NCBI RefSeq assembly: GCF_028551275.1
Contig: NZ_CP117026.1
Location: 119,880 to 183,879 of the forward strand
Direction of reading: 5' to 3'
Source: Sphingomonas hankookensis
GTDB lineage: Bacteria; Pseudomonadota; Alphaproteobacteria; Sphingomonadales; Sphingomonadaceae
Length of the DNA stretch: 64,000 nt
Shown here: positions 1-7,403 of the stretch, piece by piece
How positions within the stretch are numbered: position 1 is the first letter of the stretch
Layout of the letters: each line of letters starts with the position of its first letter
The notes under the pieces: generated by a model
The model's input: only the letters and a program-made list of their open reading frames with translations
Databases searched by the model: none
What the model was told of the DNA's origin: nothing
Made by a program: the position numbers and the translations under genes

Positions 1-396
1 CAGCTGGGTCTCTTCGAGCTCCACCGCGTAGATCTCCGAGGGGTCGTAGCTGCGCACCAGGTCGCCAAGTTTCTTGGCGGCGTCATCCTCACGGCCCTCG
101 ATGCGCTTGGCCACCATGTGGAAGCTGTTGACGAAGCCCCATGCGAGGTCGGCGGCGAACTCCTCCATGCGAGTGTCGCGGAACACGTCGAACATCGTCG
201 CCAGCATCTGCTCGACGGCGTGTGCGGCCTGCTCCGGGTCGGGCATGTCCAGCTTCTCGGCTTCGCTGACGATGGAAAGCTTCGCCATCTCGCTCGCCTC
301 GATGAACGCCCCCTGATAGGTCTCGGTGGTGTGCTCGTCGGCGCGGCGCTCGTTGATCGCGCGGCCCATGTCGTTGAAGTTGCTGTACTTGGTCAT
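1..396 (-). CDS. hypothetical protein, C-terminus cut by window edge
   Basis: The minus-strand frame is open from an ATG at 396 to the window edge, giving 132 codons that begin MTKYSNFNDMGRAINERRAD. A strong GGAGG ribosome site lies about 6 nt before the ATG. The visible part is acidic and helical, with no motif I recognise. It is the most downstream gene seen in the minus-strand array. It is separated from the next gene upstream by a gap of about 570 bp, so it probably has its own promoter. The function is unknown. Confidence 0.75.
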   Translation of the reverse strand, partial: MTKYSNFNDMGRAINERRADEHTTETYQGAFIEASEMAKLSIVSEAEKLDMPDPEQAAHAVEQMLATMFDVFRDTRMEEFAADLAWGFVNSFHMVAKRIEGREDDAAKKLGDLVRSYDPSEIYAVELEETQL

Positions 397-969
397 GATA
401 GCCTCCATGAGTTGAAAATCTCACCTTCTCTCGGTGAGGAATCTCATCCGGCATGCGGCGGTCAGGGCGGTCAGGGACGTTAACCGGGAAGCCGCGGCCC
501 GCAGGGTCGCGGACCCCGGTTAACGCTCGCGCGCGGGGGAGCCGATTTTCTCGTGCCCTGGAGGCGGAGCGAAGCGGAGACGGAAGGGTGCGTGAAAATT
601 GGGGGGACCGCGCGTCCTTGACGGCCCGCCAACCCCGCATGCCAGACTTCCTCATCACAGAGAGAGAAAATATTATGTTGTGGTGGGCACGCCGGGTCGG
701 ACCGAGCACGGGCGGCGGTGATGCGCCGGCACGGCGCAGCGCCGCAAAGGCAGCGCCAGTGAGCCCGGGAGGGCGAGCCAGCTGCCGCCGCCCGCGCGCA
801 GGACGCCCGGCGCCGGCATAGGGATCGTCACCCGCAGGGCGGAGACCCCGCCAGGGGGCTCCGTGAGGCCCGCCAGGGCCGAATAGAGCCCGGTCCCGCC
901 CACAAGGCGGGACGCCCCCCCCTGCCCCTCTACGGCCGTCCCACAGCCAGCACAGCAGGATCAGCAGGA
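397..969. other. 573-bp gene-poor gap with a palindromic hairpin
   Basis: I support no gene here. The short frames are GC-rich shadows without ribosome sites. The gap holds a perfect 10-bp inverted repeat, GTTAACCGGG (479-488) and CCCGGTTAAC (515-524). It also holds an isolated AT-rich patch around 655-680, which could be the promoter for the gene that starts at 396, and a C-rich tract at 914-929. A gap of this size near ssb is unusual in such a tightly packed array. A transfer-related or single-strand promoter function is possible but not shown. Confidence 0.4.
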
Positions 970-1443
970 TCAGTCCCATTCATACTCGCCACCGTCATCC
1001 CCGGCATCGTAATCCGGCATCTCCTGGATTCCCGGGTCGTCTGGATCGCGGTTGGCATCGGGGTCCTCGCCGTGCGGGTCGGTCTGGATATCCGGTTCGG
1101 TTGCGAACCGGATATCTTCACCGATCCGGTCAGCAATGTCCGGCTCGACCGCGCTGTCATCGTCTAGCCAGCAGGAACGCGGACACTGGAGCAGCTGGTG
1201 ACCACGATGGACGAAGGGCTGGCCGTTCATCAGGATGGGTCGCTCGGCGAGACGCCGGCAGGGTTCATTGCGACGGTTGCGGAAGCCGCACGGCACCGCC
1301 AGCGGGGCGAGCGCGACGGCATTGCCGTCGTGGTCGCCGCCGGCGGGTGCCGGCTCGTCGACCCGAGCGACCGGGTCCGGTGCCGCAGGTATCGGCTCGG
1401 GCGCGAACGGGTCGCCGTCGAACATGTCGCGCTGGACGGTCAT
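970..1443 (-). CDS. hypothetical protein with four-cysteine cluster
   Basis: This encodes 157 aa starting MTVQRDMFDGDPF. The first 45 residues are rich in Pro, Ala and Asp. They are followed by a region with four cysteines in two C-x(8)-C-like and C-x3-C-like groups (CGFRNRRNEPC, then LLQCPRSCW), which could bind a metal. The C-terminal 60 residues are very acidic. It lies 137 bp downstream of ssb in the same direction and may be co-transcribed. The start was chosen as the first ATG that leaves no overlap with ssb. The function is unknown. Confidence 0.65.
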   Translation of the reverse strand: MTVQRDMFDGDPFAPEPIPAAPDPVARVDEPAPAGGDHDGNAVALAPLAVPCGFRNRRNEPCRRLAERPILMNGQPFVHRGHQLLQCPRSCWLDDDSAVEPDIADRIGEDIRFATEPDIQTDPHGEDPDANRDPDDPGIQEMPDYDAGDDGGEYEWD

Positions 1444-1580
1444 GGTGCCGGACCTTTCAGGTGAGCGCGCGCGGGCGCAAGGCCGCGGTGCGAAGCAACG
1501 TGGCCGAAGCGTCCGAGCTGGCGATGAAGAAGCATGCGCGAAGGGCGACGCCCGCAGGCGCCGCCCGGTTCGCTGGCCGG

Positions 1581-1919
1581 TCAGTAGAACTCGGCGCGAT
1601 CGGCGATGATCTCGCAGCCGTAGCGGTCGTTGCCGTCGCTGTCCTGCCAGCGGGTGTAGTGCAGGCGTCCCTCGATGGCGATGAGGTCGCCCTTCTTGCG
1701 GTTGCCGGCGATCGCCTTGGCGAGGCCGTTGAAGCAGGTGACCTTGTGGTATTCGGTCTCCTTGACGGTGAAGCCGTCGTCGCCTTTGTAGGTGTGGCCG
1801 TCCTTGTTGAGCTTCGGGCGATCGGTCGCCACGAAGATGGTCGCGACGCTGGTGGCGCGATTGACTTCGCGCAGTTCGGGGGTGCGGGTCAGGCGGCCGA
1901 CGAGGTTCACGTTGTTCAT
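1581..1919 (-). CDS. ssb: single-stranded DNA-binding protein
   Basis: The 112-aa product is an OB-fold SSB. It begins MNNVNLVGRLTRTPELRE, the usual SSB opening, then has the segment FVATDRPKLNKDG and the classical strand ETEYHKVTCFNGLAKAIAG, followed by KKGDLIAIEGRL. It ends right after the OB fold and lacks the acidic DDDIPF-type tip of chromosomal SSBs, so it may not recruit the usual SSB partner proteins. A GGAGGC ribosome site precedes the ATG. Plasmid SSBs protect single-stranded DNA entering during conjugation and can damp the SOS response. That role is inferred here from family and context. A decayed copy lies just upstream in inverted orientation. Confidence 0.93.
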   Translation of the reverse strand: MNNVNLVGRLTRTPELREVNRATSVATIFVATDRPKLNKDGHTYKGDDGFTVKETEYHKVTCFNGLAKAIAGNRKKGDLIAIEGRLHYTRWQDSDGNDRYGCEIIADRAEFY

Positions 1920-2169
1920 GGCATTGCCTCCTTGGGTTGGTCGGCGGTCCGTCCGCCGGTGTCACCTGAAGGGCGTCGCGGTTCGGGGCGTCGCACCGGA
2001 GGGCGAGCTGGGCCGGCGCGCAGGCGGCGGGCCTGGTCGACCGGAGGGGAACCCCTTTTGCAGGGGTGGTGCGGGCAGCCGCGCGAAGCGCGGCAACACG
2101 GCCCTGCCAAAGGGGTTGCGAGGCCCCGGGGCGCGGCGCAGGTGACACGAAACGGCGGATGGGCCGTCG

Positions 2170-2600
2170 ATCAGCCCAAGGTTCCCGCAGGCATTGCCAT
2201 GGACAAACCTCGTGAACCGCTCATGTCGGTCGCCTGACCCGTACCCCCGAACGACCCGGCGCGAAGGCAGGCGTGCCGCCAGCGTCGCTCGCTGACCGAC
2301 GTGGTGCCGCTCCGAAGCTCGACAAGGACGGCCGCGCCCGGGCGACGACGCACCGGCAAGGAGACCGGATGCCGCAAGGTCGCCCGACGGCCGACCCTCG
2401 CCAGGGCGATCGCCGGCAACCGCATCGGACCTGGGCGTCCTCATCGCCATAGGGGGCAAACGCCTGCCGATACCCGCTGGCAGAACAGCGACGGCTTTAC
2501 GCGCCGCCCGGCTGCGGGATCATCGCCGATCGTGATGATCTTTCCACTCGGCCAGCGAACCGGGCTGTGTCTGCGGGCGCCGCCCTTCGGGTTGGCGAGG
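2170..2600 (+). pseudogene. decayed inverted copy of ssb
   Basis: Plus-strand sequence here matches the sense strand of the intact ssb (1581-1919) over almost its whole length, but with many indels. Matched landmarks are the leader (GCCCAAGG, then GCAATGCC in ssb and GCATTGCC here), CGCCTGACCCGTACCCCCGA, AAGCTCGACAAGGACGGCC, AAGGAGACCG, CAAGGTC, GGCGATCGCCGGCAACCGCA, CCTCATCGCCAT, ACCCGCTGGCAGAACAGCGA and ATCATCGCCGATCG. Past the stop codon the similarity continues through GGCCAGCGAACCGGGC. No long frame survives. This is an old inverted duplication that has lost coding capacity. Ends are approximate. Confidence 0.8.
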
Positions 2601-2609
2601 ATCGATCGC

Positions 2610-3077
2610 CTACTCGGTTCGCCGGGTGGGGGTGATCCGATGCTCGACGATCAGCGCCGCGACACGTTGTACGATGCGGCTCGGCACCTCGGCGATGATG
2701 GTGCTACCGTCGTTACCGGCGCGAACGTCGGGTCCGACCCATGCGAAATCGTTCACGTCGTCCCACACGATGCGTGATCGGTCATCGAGGCCGAAGGCCT
2801 CAATGAATCGCGGCGGCAGAGGGATGGATGCAGCCGGTGAATAATCGCGCGTCGTCAGTGGCACCATCAGGACACGGAGCCTTCCGGCTGAGCGATAGCT
2901 GCCAACCACCATGCAGGGGCGGAGTTTCGAGCCGTCCTCGTCGCCCCGGTTATGTTCATGCCGCCAGAGGTAGAAATACCAGATCAGGTCACCGGCTTGC
3001 GGTTCAATCGACGTACTGATCGTTCTGGACGGACCCGGCGCTGGGCGTCGCGGTCCTGATGGCGTGGATGGCTTCAT
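2610..3077 (-). CDS. PemK/MazF-like toxin component
   Basis: The product is 155 aa at most. After a Pro/Ser-rich leader that overlaps the upstream antitoxin frame, the core reads EPQAGDLIWYFYLWRHEH, then KLRPCMVVG and LRVLMVPLTT. This follows the PemK/MazF pattern of G-D-(I/V)-W near the start, K-x-R-P-x-(V/L)-V-V in the middle and V-x-x-(I/V)-P-(L/I)-T. Family members are mRNA interferases. The length and N-terminus are atypical: true translation may begin nearer the antitoxin stop codon at 3004-3006. It sits directly downstream of a Phd-like antitoxin. The assignment rests on motifs and operon context. Confidence 0.6.
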   Translation of the reverse strand: MKPSTPSGPRRPAPGPSRTISTSIEPQAGDLIWYFYLWRHEHNRGDEDGSKLRPCMVVGSYRSAGRLRVLMVPLTTRDYSPAASIPLPPRFIEAFGLDDRSRIVWDDVNDFAWVGPDVRAGNDGSTIIAEVPSRIVQRVAALIVEHRITPTRRTE

Positions 3078-3270
3078 CGCTCAACTCCTGCGGCGAGAGC
3101 GCGAGGTGATCGAGGCGGGACAAGCGTTCGAACTCGGAGGCGGGTAGCATGACCACGCGGGCAGCGCCGTTGCGCTCGATTGCGATCGGATGCGTCATCG
3201 CCTCGTCGTAATAGAAGCCGAACCGCTTCGACACGTCGGTCGATCTGGCCTTTTCGATTGTAGGGGTCAT
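3004..3270 (-). CDS. Phd/YefM-like antitoxin
   Basis: This encodes 88 aa beginning MTPTIEKARSTDVSKRFGFY. The first half, FGFYYDEAMTHPIAIERNG followed by ARVVMLPASEFERLSRLD, has the Phd/YefM antitoxin layout: a DNA-binding N-terminus with 'x-P-(V/I)-x-I-x-R-N-G-x-x-x-x-V-(M/L)-(L/M)-x-x-x-E-(Y/F)-E-x-L'. The acidic C-terminus should bind the toxin. An in-frame ATG four codons earlier is possible, but 3270 was chosen because it precedes the conserved Thr-Pro start. The 3' end overlaps the toxin frame. Family members repress their own operon, and inverted repeats lie upstream. Confidence 0.75.
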   Translation of the reverse strand: MTPTIEKARSTDVSKRFGFYYDEAMTHPIAIERNGAARVVMLPASEFERLSRLDHLALSPQELSDEAIHAIRTATPSAGSVQNDQYVD

Positions 3271-3358
3271 GGTTTCCCTCATCTTTCGTTACGCGGCCGG
3301 GGATCGATTAAGCCCTGCGTCCCTCCAGGATGGGACCCTCATCTGGTCCTGCCAATGT

Positions 3359-3413
3359 TGTAACGGCCATCTTTCTGTTACATGGGAATCCGTATCTTCC
3401 GTAAAACGGAAGA
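3359..3413. promoter_or_regulatory. candidate operator of the toxin-antitoxin operon
   Basis: Upstream of the antitoxin are two inverted repeats. One is TGTAAC (3359-3364) facing GTTACA (3377-3382). The other is TCTTCCGT (3395-3402) facing ACGGAAGA (3406-3413) with a 3-nt spacer. Phd-type antitoxins bind palindromes near their promoter, so these are plausible operators. They lie 90-140 bp before the start codon, further than usual, so the link is tentative. Confidence 0.4.
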
Positions 3414-3538
3414 CAATCCGTACACCACGGACCGCGCGGCTGCAACAGGCACTAACGGCAACAGGGACCGCTTCGGCGATGAAGCGATCCCCGTCGAGGT
3501 GGCGATACGGGCGACGCGTCAGCGCCGCCCGATGCCGG

Positions 3539-4015
3539 TCAGACCCTCTCGTCGACCGGCGCGGTGCTGGCACCCAGCCCGTCTCCGGTGTCATCGCCTG
3601 CGCCCGAGGTCGCCACGTCACGGCCATCGGCGGTGAAAGGCAGCGCGGGTTCGCCATCGTCCGCCTTGACCCCGAGCGCGGCACCGACGTCGCGGCGCTT
3701 CTGGGCGCGCTGCCACACGACGTTGTACGAGCCGTCGTCCTGGCGGAAGGCCGAGACCTGGAGCGGCGCGGCGAGCGACGGATCGTCGATGCGGCCGTTG
3801 AGGAACGCCTCGCCGGTGTTGTTGGAGGTGAGTTCAAAGAACGCGCCGACCTGCACCCACGTCCGGCCCGGGGTGAGCGCATGGATCTCGTAGCGCGGGG
3901 CGCGCGGATTGGACGACTGGACCGGCTTCAGCGCGATCGTCATCGCGACCGCGAGGGTGGAAATGCGGCCCATGAAGATGCCCGCGTCGTTCTGCTTGAT
4001 CTGACCGATGTTCAT
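3539..4015 (-). CDS. DUF736 family protein, copy 1
   Basis: The product is 158 aa. The conserved DUF736 part covers about residues 1-105 and begins MNIGQIKQNDAGIFMGRIST, continuing through RAPRYEIHALTPGRTWVQVG, NNTGEAFLNGRIDDPSL and NVVWQRAQKR. The tail is low-complexity, rich in Ala, Asp and Gly. DUF736 proteins are small alphaproteobacterial plasmid proteins of unknown function. An AGGAG-type ribosome site precedes the ATG at 4015. The long upstream in-frame extension is rejected because it runs through the conserved leader. Residues 1 to about 108 are identical to copy 2 at 4983-5504, and the tails differ. Confidence 0.88.
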   Translation of the reverse strand: MNIGQIKQNDAGIFMGRISTLAVAMTIALKPVQSSNPRAPRYEIHALTPGRTWVQVGAFFELTSNNTGEAFLNGRIDDPSLAAPLQVSAFRQDDGSYNVVWQRAQKRRDVGAALGVKADDGEPALPFTADGRDVATSGAGDDTGDGLGASTAPVDERV

Positions 4016-4165
4016 GACGTGTCTCCTGATGTCGTGCTGGACCCCATGTCCTCGACACCGATCTTCAATCCTCCTCCCCTCCCCGGCCCTTCGGCCGGGC
4101 AGGGCGCGATGAGCGCCCCTCACCGACCGCGTTCTTCACGCGGACGGTGGTGCGTGCGGGACGCG
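3655..4165. repeat. direct repeat with 5144-5655 (DUF736 gene and leader)
   Basis: This stretch, covering the 5' two-thirds of DUF736 copy 1 and about 150 bp of its leader, recurs at 5144-5655 with an offset of about 1,489 bp. Differences are scattered single bases plus small indels in the leader (CTCCTGATG against CTCCTGTGATG, and CGTTCTTC against CGTCTTC). The repeat carries the ribosome site, the GGACCCCATGTCC palindrome and the hairpin plus pyrimidine tract. Recombination between the copies would delete 4203-4661 and one DUF736 gene. Confidence 0.85.
4039..4100 (-). promoter_or_regulatory. recurring leader element: palindrome, purine tract, UUCG hairpin
   Basis: Read in the direction of the gene (minus strand), the leader has three parts. 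First is a stem capped by TTCG (CCGGCCC TTCG GCCGG, about 4083-4098). Next is a purine tract of the GGGGAGGGGAGGAGG type (4070-4085), then the 13-bp near-palindrome GGACATGGGGTCC (4039-4051), then the ribosome site. The purine tract recurs before about 15 gene starts in this window. The GGACATGGGGTCC box recurs at 5530-5542 and 6224-6236. Function is unknown. It could be a terminator, a protein-binding leader or a promoter element. Confidence 0.55.
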
Positions 4166-4202
4166 GATCGGGCTAGGTCAGGAGGATGTGCCGATGGCGC
4201 TG

Positions 4203-4661
4203 TTAGCTATCGGTCTCAGGCTTTCCCGGGACGATGGAGAGCGCAGGCGGTTTGAAGCCACCCAACCGGAAGTGCTCACCGATCGCGGCGAGGTCACCTA
4301 GAGCATTGTATTCCTGAAGCGTCAGCACGACGCTTTCGTTGTCGTCGGCCGAGAATATCGCGCGCGGACCATGACCTGGCCAGACCCGAACCTCGGGCGA
4401 GAACGACCCGGGCGAGCCTCCCGACCACGTCCTGAACGGAAGGTCGTTGGTGCAGCAGAAGTCCTCGATATCCTCGATATTGCCGTTCTGGACCTCGTGA
4501 GCATGGAGGCGCAGGGGTTCGCCGGATGTAACGGATTCAAGCGGTTCTCCCCCCCATTCGGTCGAGAGGCCGTAGAAATCGGCGAGTTTGTACAGTTCGG
4601 GCAGTCGATCGGCGGGAAGTTTCCCCCCGATCGTAATGGAGACGGAGACGCGGTCGGCCAT
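4203..4661 (-). CDS. hypothetical protein
   Basis: The product is 152 aa starting MADRVSVSITIGGKLPADRL. ATG 4661 was chosen over an upstream frame extension because homologous-looking beta-strand content begins there. The sequence alternates short strands and loops with no catalytic motif, and the fold ends EYNALGDLAAIGEHFRLGGF. It is the unique gene caught between the two DUF736 copies. The function is not recognised. Confidence 0.65.
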   Translation of the reverse strand: MADRVSVSITIGGKLPADRLPELYKLADFYGLSTEWGGEPLESVTSGEPLRLHAHEVQNGNIEDIEDFCCTNDLPFRTWSGGSPGSFSPEVRVWPGHGPRAIFSADDNESVVLTLQEYNALGDLAAIGEHFRLGGFKPPALSIVPGKPETDS

Positions 4662-4865
4662 GTCGGGACCTCGTGATGAAGTGGACGTGCCGGTCCCGCG
4701 AGCGGTGTCATCACCATTCGCCCGGCTATCCATTCATCACCCCCTTCCCTTGAGCGTGGCCCAGGTTCGAACTGCGATATCCTGTGCTTATACGGCGATA
4801 AAGCGAAGGAATAGCTAAATTATCGATCCGATACGGTGTTGAATCGGGACTGGAGCCCATGAAGC

Positions 4866-4899
4866 AAAAAAAGGGCGACGCCGTGTGCCGGCGTTGCCC
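4866..4899 (-). terminator. intrinsic terminator after DUF736 copy 2
   Basis: On the minus strand an 11-bp GC-rich stem (GGGCGACGCCG at 4873-4883 pairing with CGGCGTTGCCC at 4889-4899, one G-T pair) is followed by a run of seven T residues (plus-strand A-run 4866-4872). It lies about 85 bp past the stop codon of the gene ending at 4983. This is the clearest Rho-independent terminator in the left array. Confidence 0.75.
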
Positions 4900-4982
4900 C
4901 GAGTTTCGGCGTGCGGGAGCGAAAGGGGGCGCGCCCGTGCGCCATGCGGTGCCGTGAGGGAGTGCACGGCACCGGGGGTGGA

Positions 4983-5504
4983 TCAGGCGTCCTCGGCGAC
5001 GCGCTGGCGGCGACCGCGGCCCTTGCCGACCGGCTCCTCGACCGGGGCGGTGGTTTCGCCCAGGCCGTTGTCGGTGGTGCCCGCATCGTGATCGGGGCCG
5101 TTGCCGACCGGGCCGCCATCGGCGCCGAACGGCGGCGACAGATCGTCATCCGCCTTGACGCCGAGCGCGGCACCGACATCGCGGCGCTTCTGGGCGCGCT
5201 GCCACACGACGTTGTACGAGCCGTCGTCCTGGCGGAAGGCCGAGACCTGCAGCGGCGCGGCGAGCGACGGATCGTCGATGCGGCCGTTCAGGAACGCCTC
5301 GCCGGTGTTGTTCGAGGTGAGTTCGAAGAACGCCCCGACCTGCACCCACGTCCGGCCCGGGGTGAGCGCGTGGATCTCGTAGCGCGGCGCGCGCGGGTTG
5401 GACGACTGGACCGGCTTGAGCGCGATCGTCATCGCGACGGCGAGGGTGGAAATGCGGCCCATGAAAATGCCCGCGTCGTTCTGCTTGATCTGACCGATGT
5501 TCAT
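4983..5504 (-). CDS. DUF736 family protein, copy 2
   Basis: The product is 173 aa. Residues 1 to about 108 are identical to DUF736 copy 1 (start MNIGQIKQNDAGIF). The tail differs and ends with a basic cluster, GKGRGRRQRVAEDA. The start at 5504 has the same leader as copy 1. A terminator follows at 4866-4899. The N-terminal identity beside divergent tails points either to recent duplication with tail replacement or to gene conversion of the 5' part. The family has no known function. Confidence 0.88.
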   Translation of the reverse strand: MNIGQIKQNDAGIFMGRISTLAVAMTIALKPVQSSNPRAPRYEIHALTPGRTWVQVGAFFELTSNNTGEAFLNGRIDDPSLAAPLQVSAFRQDDGSYNVVWQRAQKRRDVGAALGVKADDDLSPPFGADGGPVGNGPDHDAGTTDNGLGETTAPVEEPVGKGRGRRQRVAEDA

Positions 5505-5669
5505 GACGTGTCTCCTGTGATGTCGTGCTGGACCCCATGTCCTCGACACCGATCTTCAATCCTCCTCCCCTCCCCGGCCCTTCGGCCGGGCAGGGCGCGA
5601 TGAGCGCCCCTCACCGACCGCGTCTTCACGCGGACGGTGGATCGTGCGGCAGGCGGACGATGTCGGTGC

Positions 5670-6197
5670 TCAGTGGGCGAGCTGGTCGGTGAGCGCGGTG
5701 CCGATATCGGCGTGCGCCGCGGCGAGCGCGCCGATCGCGCGGCTGACGACGTCGGTCGCCTCGTCGCTCGGATCGATGCACCAGCATTTGCCGGCGTGGC
5801 GGATGTCGATCAGCCGGTCGGACTTGTTGTCGATCCCGAACGTGTAGCCTTGACGCTGGTCGAAGCCGGCGACGGTGACGTCGGTCGTTTTGGCCTTGAT
5901 CGTGACGACGGGCGCGACCGCGGGGGTCAGCAGCACGGTATCGCGCGGCGTTTGCGCCTGTGGGACCAGCGCGGGTGCGGGCGGCTTGCCGAGCGTCGGC
6001 ATCTTCGGGATCGGCACGAGGCCGTTCACCGCGTCCTGCGCCATGTCGGCCGCCATTGCGGTCGCCATGAAGATGGCGGTGCGCGCGAGATCCTGGGCGA
6101 TGGCTTCGCGGTGCGGCTCGGTCAGCGTGGGCAGGAGGTGGCAGAGTTTGGTGTCGAGCGCGAAGGCGACGGGCTCGGCGTTGGGATCGATGCACAT
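5670..6197 (-). CDS. hypothetical protein
   Basis: The product is 175 aa starting MCIDPNAEPVAFALDTKLCH. An Ala/Met-rich helical stretch lies at about residues 40-65 (AIFMATAMAADMAQDAVNG), and a Pro-rich linker follows. The motif CIDP occurs at both ends (MCIDPNAE and CWCIDPSDE), hinting at an internal repeat. The leader shares the GGACATGGGGTCC box with the DUF736 genes, so the three may be co-regulated. The function is unknown. Confidence 0.65.
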   Translation of the reverse strand: MCIDPNAEPVAFALDTKLCHLLPTLTEPHREAIAQDLARTAIFMATAMAADMAQDAVNGLVPIPKMPTLGKPPAPALVPQAQTPRDTVLLTPAVAPVVTIKAKTTDVTVAGFDQRQGYTFGIDNKSDRLIDIRHAGKCWCIDPSDEATDVVSRAIGALAAAHADIGTALTDQLAH

Positions 6198-6310
6198 GAT
6201 CGTGACCTTTCGGCAAAATGCCCGGACCCCATGTCCAGGATGCCGATCCGGTCCCTCTCTCCTTCCGGCGCAGCCGGTGCCGGCATCGTCGCGAGGCGAT
6301 GCCGTGCCGT

Positions 6311-6829
6311 TCAGCGAGGCGGTCGCGGATGTCGCATGAGGCGCTTCCGGGCGGCCGACAGATGATCGATCGAGCGTTGCAGGAAGAAGGCGTGCGCGCT
6401 GTCGGATTCGAGTGTCCCCAACCGGCGTTCGAGCGCCGTGATACGGTGGTGGATCGCATCGATCGTCAGCATGATATCGTCGAACGAGAGCGCGACGACG
6501 GTCTGCGGATAGGGATAGGGCAGCGCCGGCGCGACGAAGGCGAGGAAATGGGGCTGCACGGGCAAATGGTGCAGGAGGGCGGTCGCGACCGCGCGGCGGA
6601 TCTGGGAGGCGCCGTGGACGAGTTCTGCTAGCAGCACGTCCATCGCCATCGGGCGGACGATGCGCAGTGCGCCGGGGTCGAGGGTGACGGCGATCGGATC
6701 GGTCGAGGCGAGACCGATGACGCCCTCCGACAGGATGGCGAGAACGTCGCCTTCCTCGATGCAGGGACCGTCATCGAGACAGGCGTCATGCGCGGCTTCG
6801 CTGGTGTCGAAATAATGGACGCGATGCAT
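6311..6829 (-). CDS. hypothetical protein
   Basis: The product is 172 aa starting MHRVHYFDTSEAAHDACLDD. It has a mixed alpha/beta composition and a C-terminal coiled-coil-like helix with heptad leucines (ITALERRLGTLESDSAHAFF), followed by a basic end. No recognised domain was found. It is first in a short run of small genes that appear separately translated. Confidence 0.65.
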   Translation of the reverse strand: MHRVHYFDTSEAAHDACLDDGPCIEEGDVLAILSEGVIGLASTDPIAVTLDPGALRIVRPMAMDVLLAELVHGASQIRRAVATALLHHLPVQPHFLAFVAPALPYPYPQTVVALSFDDIMLTIDAIHHRITALERRLGTLESDSAHAFFLQRSIDHLSAARKRLMRHPRPPR

Positions 6830-6851
6830 GGGCTGGTCCCTTTCTGCTGGG

Positions 6852-7136
6852 TCAGGAATATTCCGGGCGACGTGCGGGAAACCGCGTGGGCGGGAGGCCG
6901 GAGAAGCTGAAGGCGCGGAAGCGTCCGCCGGTGTAGGCAGCCGAATCCACCGGCGGGCGATGCCGCTGCAGGCGCTCGAGCAGCCGGTTGGCGCGGCGCA
7001 TCGCCGCGACCGCGGCCTCGTCGTGGTAATGGAGGGCGATCACGCGGACGAAGGTGCCGGTGTCGTACCACCATCCCCCTTCCTCGGGGCCGCCCCAGGC
7101 ACGGTCGATTTCGTAGAAGGCGAGGATGCTGCGCAT
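6852..7136 (-). CDS. hypothetical protein
   Basis: The product is 94 aa starting MRSILAFYEIDRAWGGPEEG. It is rich in aromatic residues early (WWYDTG) and has a basic middle (RRANRLLERLQRHRP). ATG 7136 is preferred to an upstream ATG because the leader element ends just before it. It lies 22 bp upstream of the next gene start. The function is unknown. Confidence 0.6.
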   Translation of the reverse strand: MRSILAFYEIDRAWGGPEEGGWWYDTGTFVRVIALHYHDEAAVAAMRRANRLLERLQRHRPPVDSAAYTGGRFRAFSFSGLPPTRFPARRPEYS

Positions 7137-7208
7137 GGGGTCAGCTCCGGTTGTCACCGGGTCGGATGATCCTCCCGGTTCATAACAGCCGGTCCCCCTT
7201 CCCCTTCC

Positions 7209-7403
7209 TCAGACGTCCGGTGCTTCGTCGGGACGCTGGTGGCGCAGCGCACGCGCGAGCGCCCGCTTGCGGGCGGTCGCCGCGGCGCGCGACGGATAGG
7301 CGCCCGAGAGGCGAGAGGGGTGTGACAAGCTGTTGTCGAACACGACCCAGCCCGTTGCGGTATGGGCGACGTGCATCCCGTCGCTGCGCGAGGGGGTGGT
7401 CAT
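7209..7403 (-). CDS. small hypothetical protein
   Basis: The product is 64 aa starting MTTPSRSDGMHVAHTATGWV. The C-terminal half is strongly basic (SRAAATARKRALARALRHQR). The ATG overlaps the stop of the upstream gene (ATGA at 7400-7403), so the two are probably translationally coupled. The N-terminal half resembles short 'DUF2188-like' strand pairs (W-V-V-F-D-N), but I am not confident of that. Confidence 0.6.
   Translation of the reverse strand: MTTPSRSDGMHVAHTATGWVVFDNSLSHPSRLSGAYPSRAAATARKRALARALRHQRPDEAPDV

Noticed and set aside
673..903. 76-codon minus-strand frame in the gap before the 157-aa gene
   Set aside because: It has no ribosome site, a composition typical of random GC-rich sequence, and no recognisable pattern. 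It is kept only as part of the described gap.
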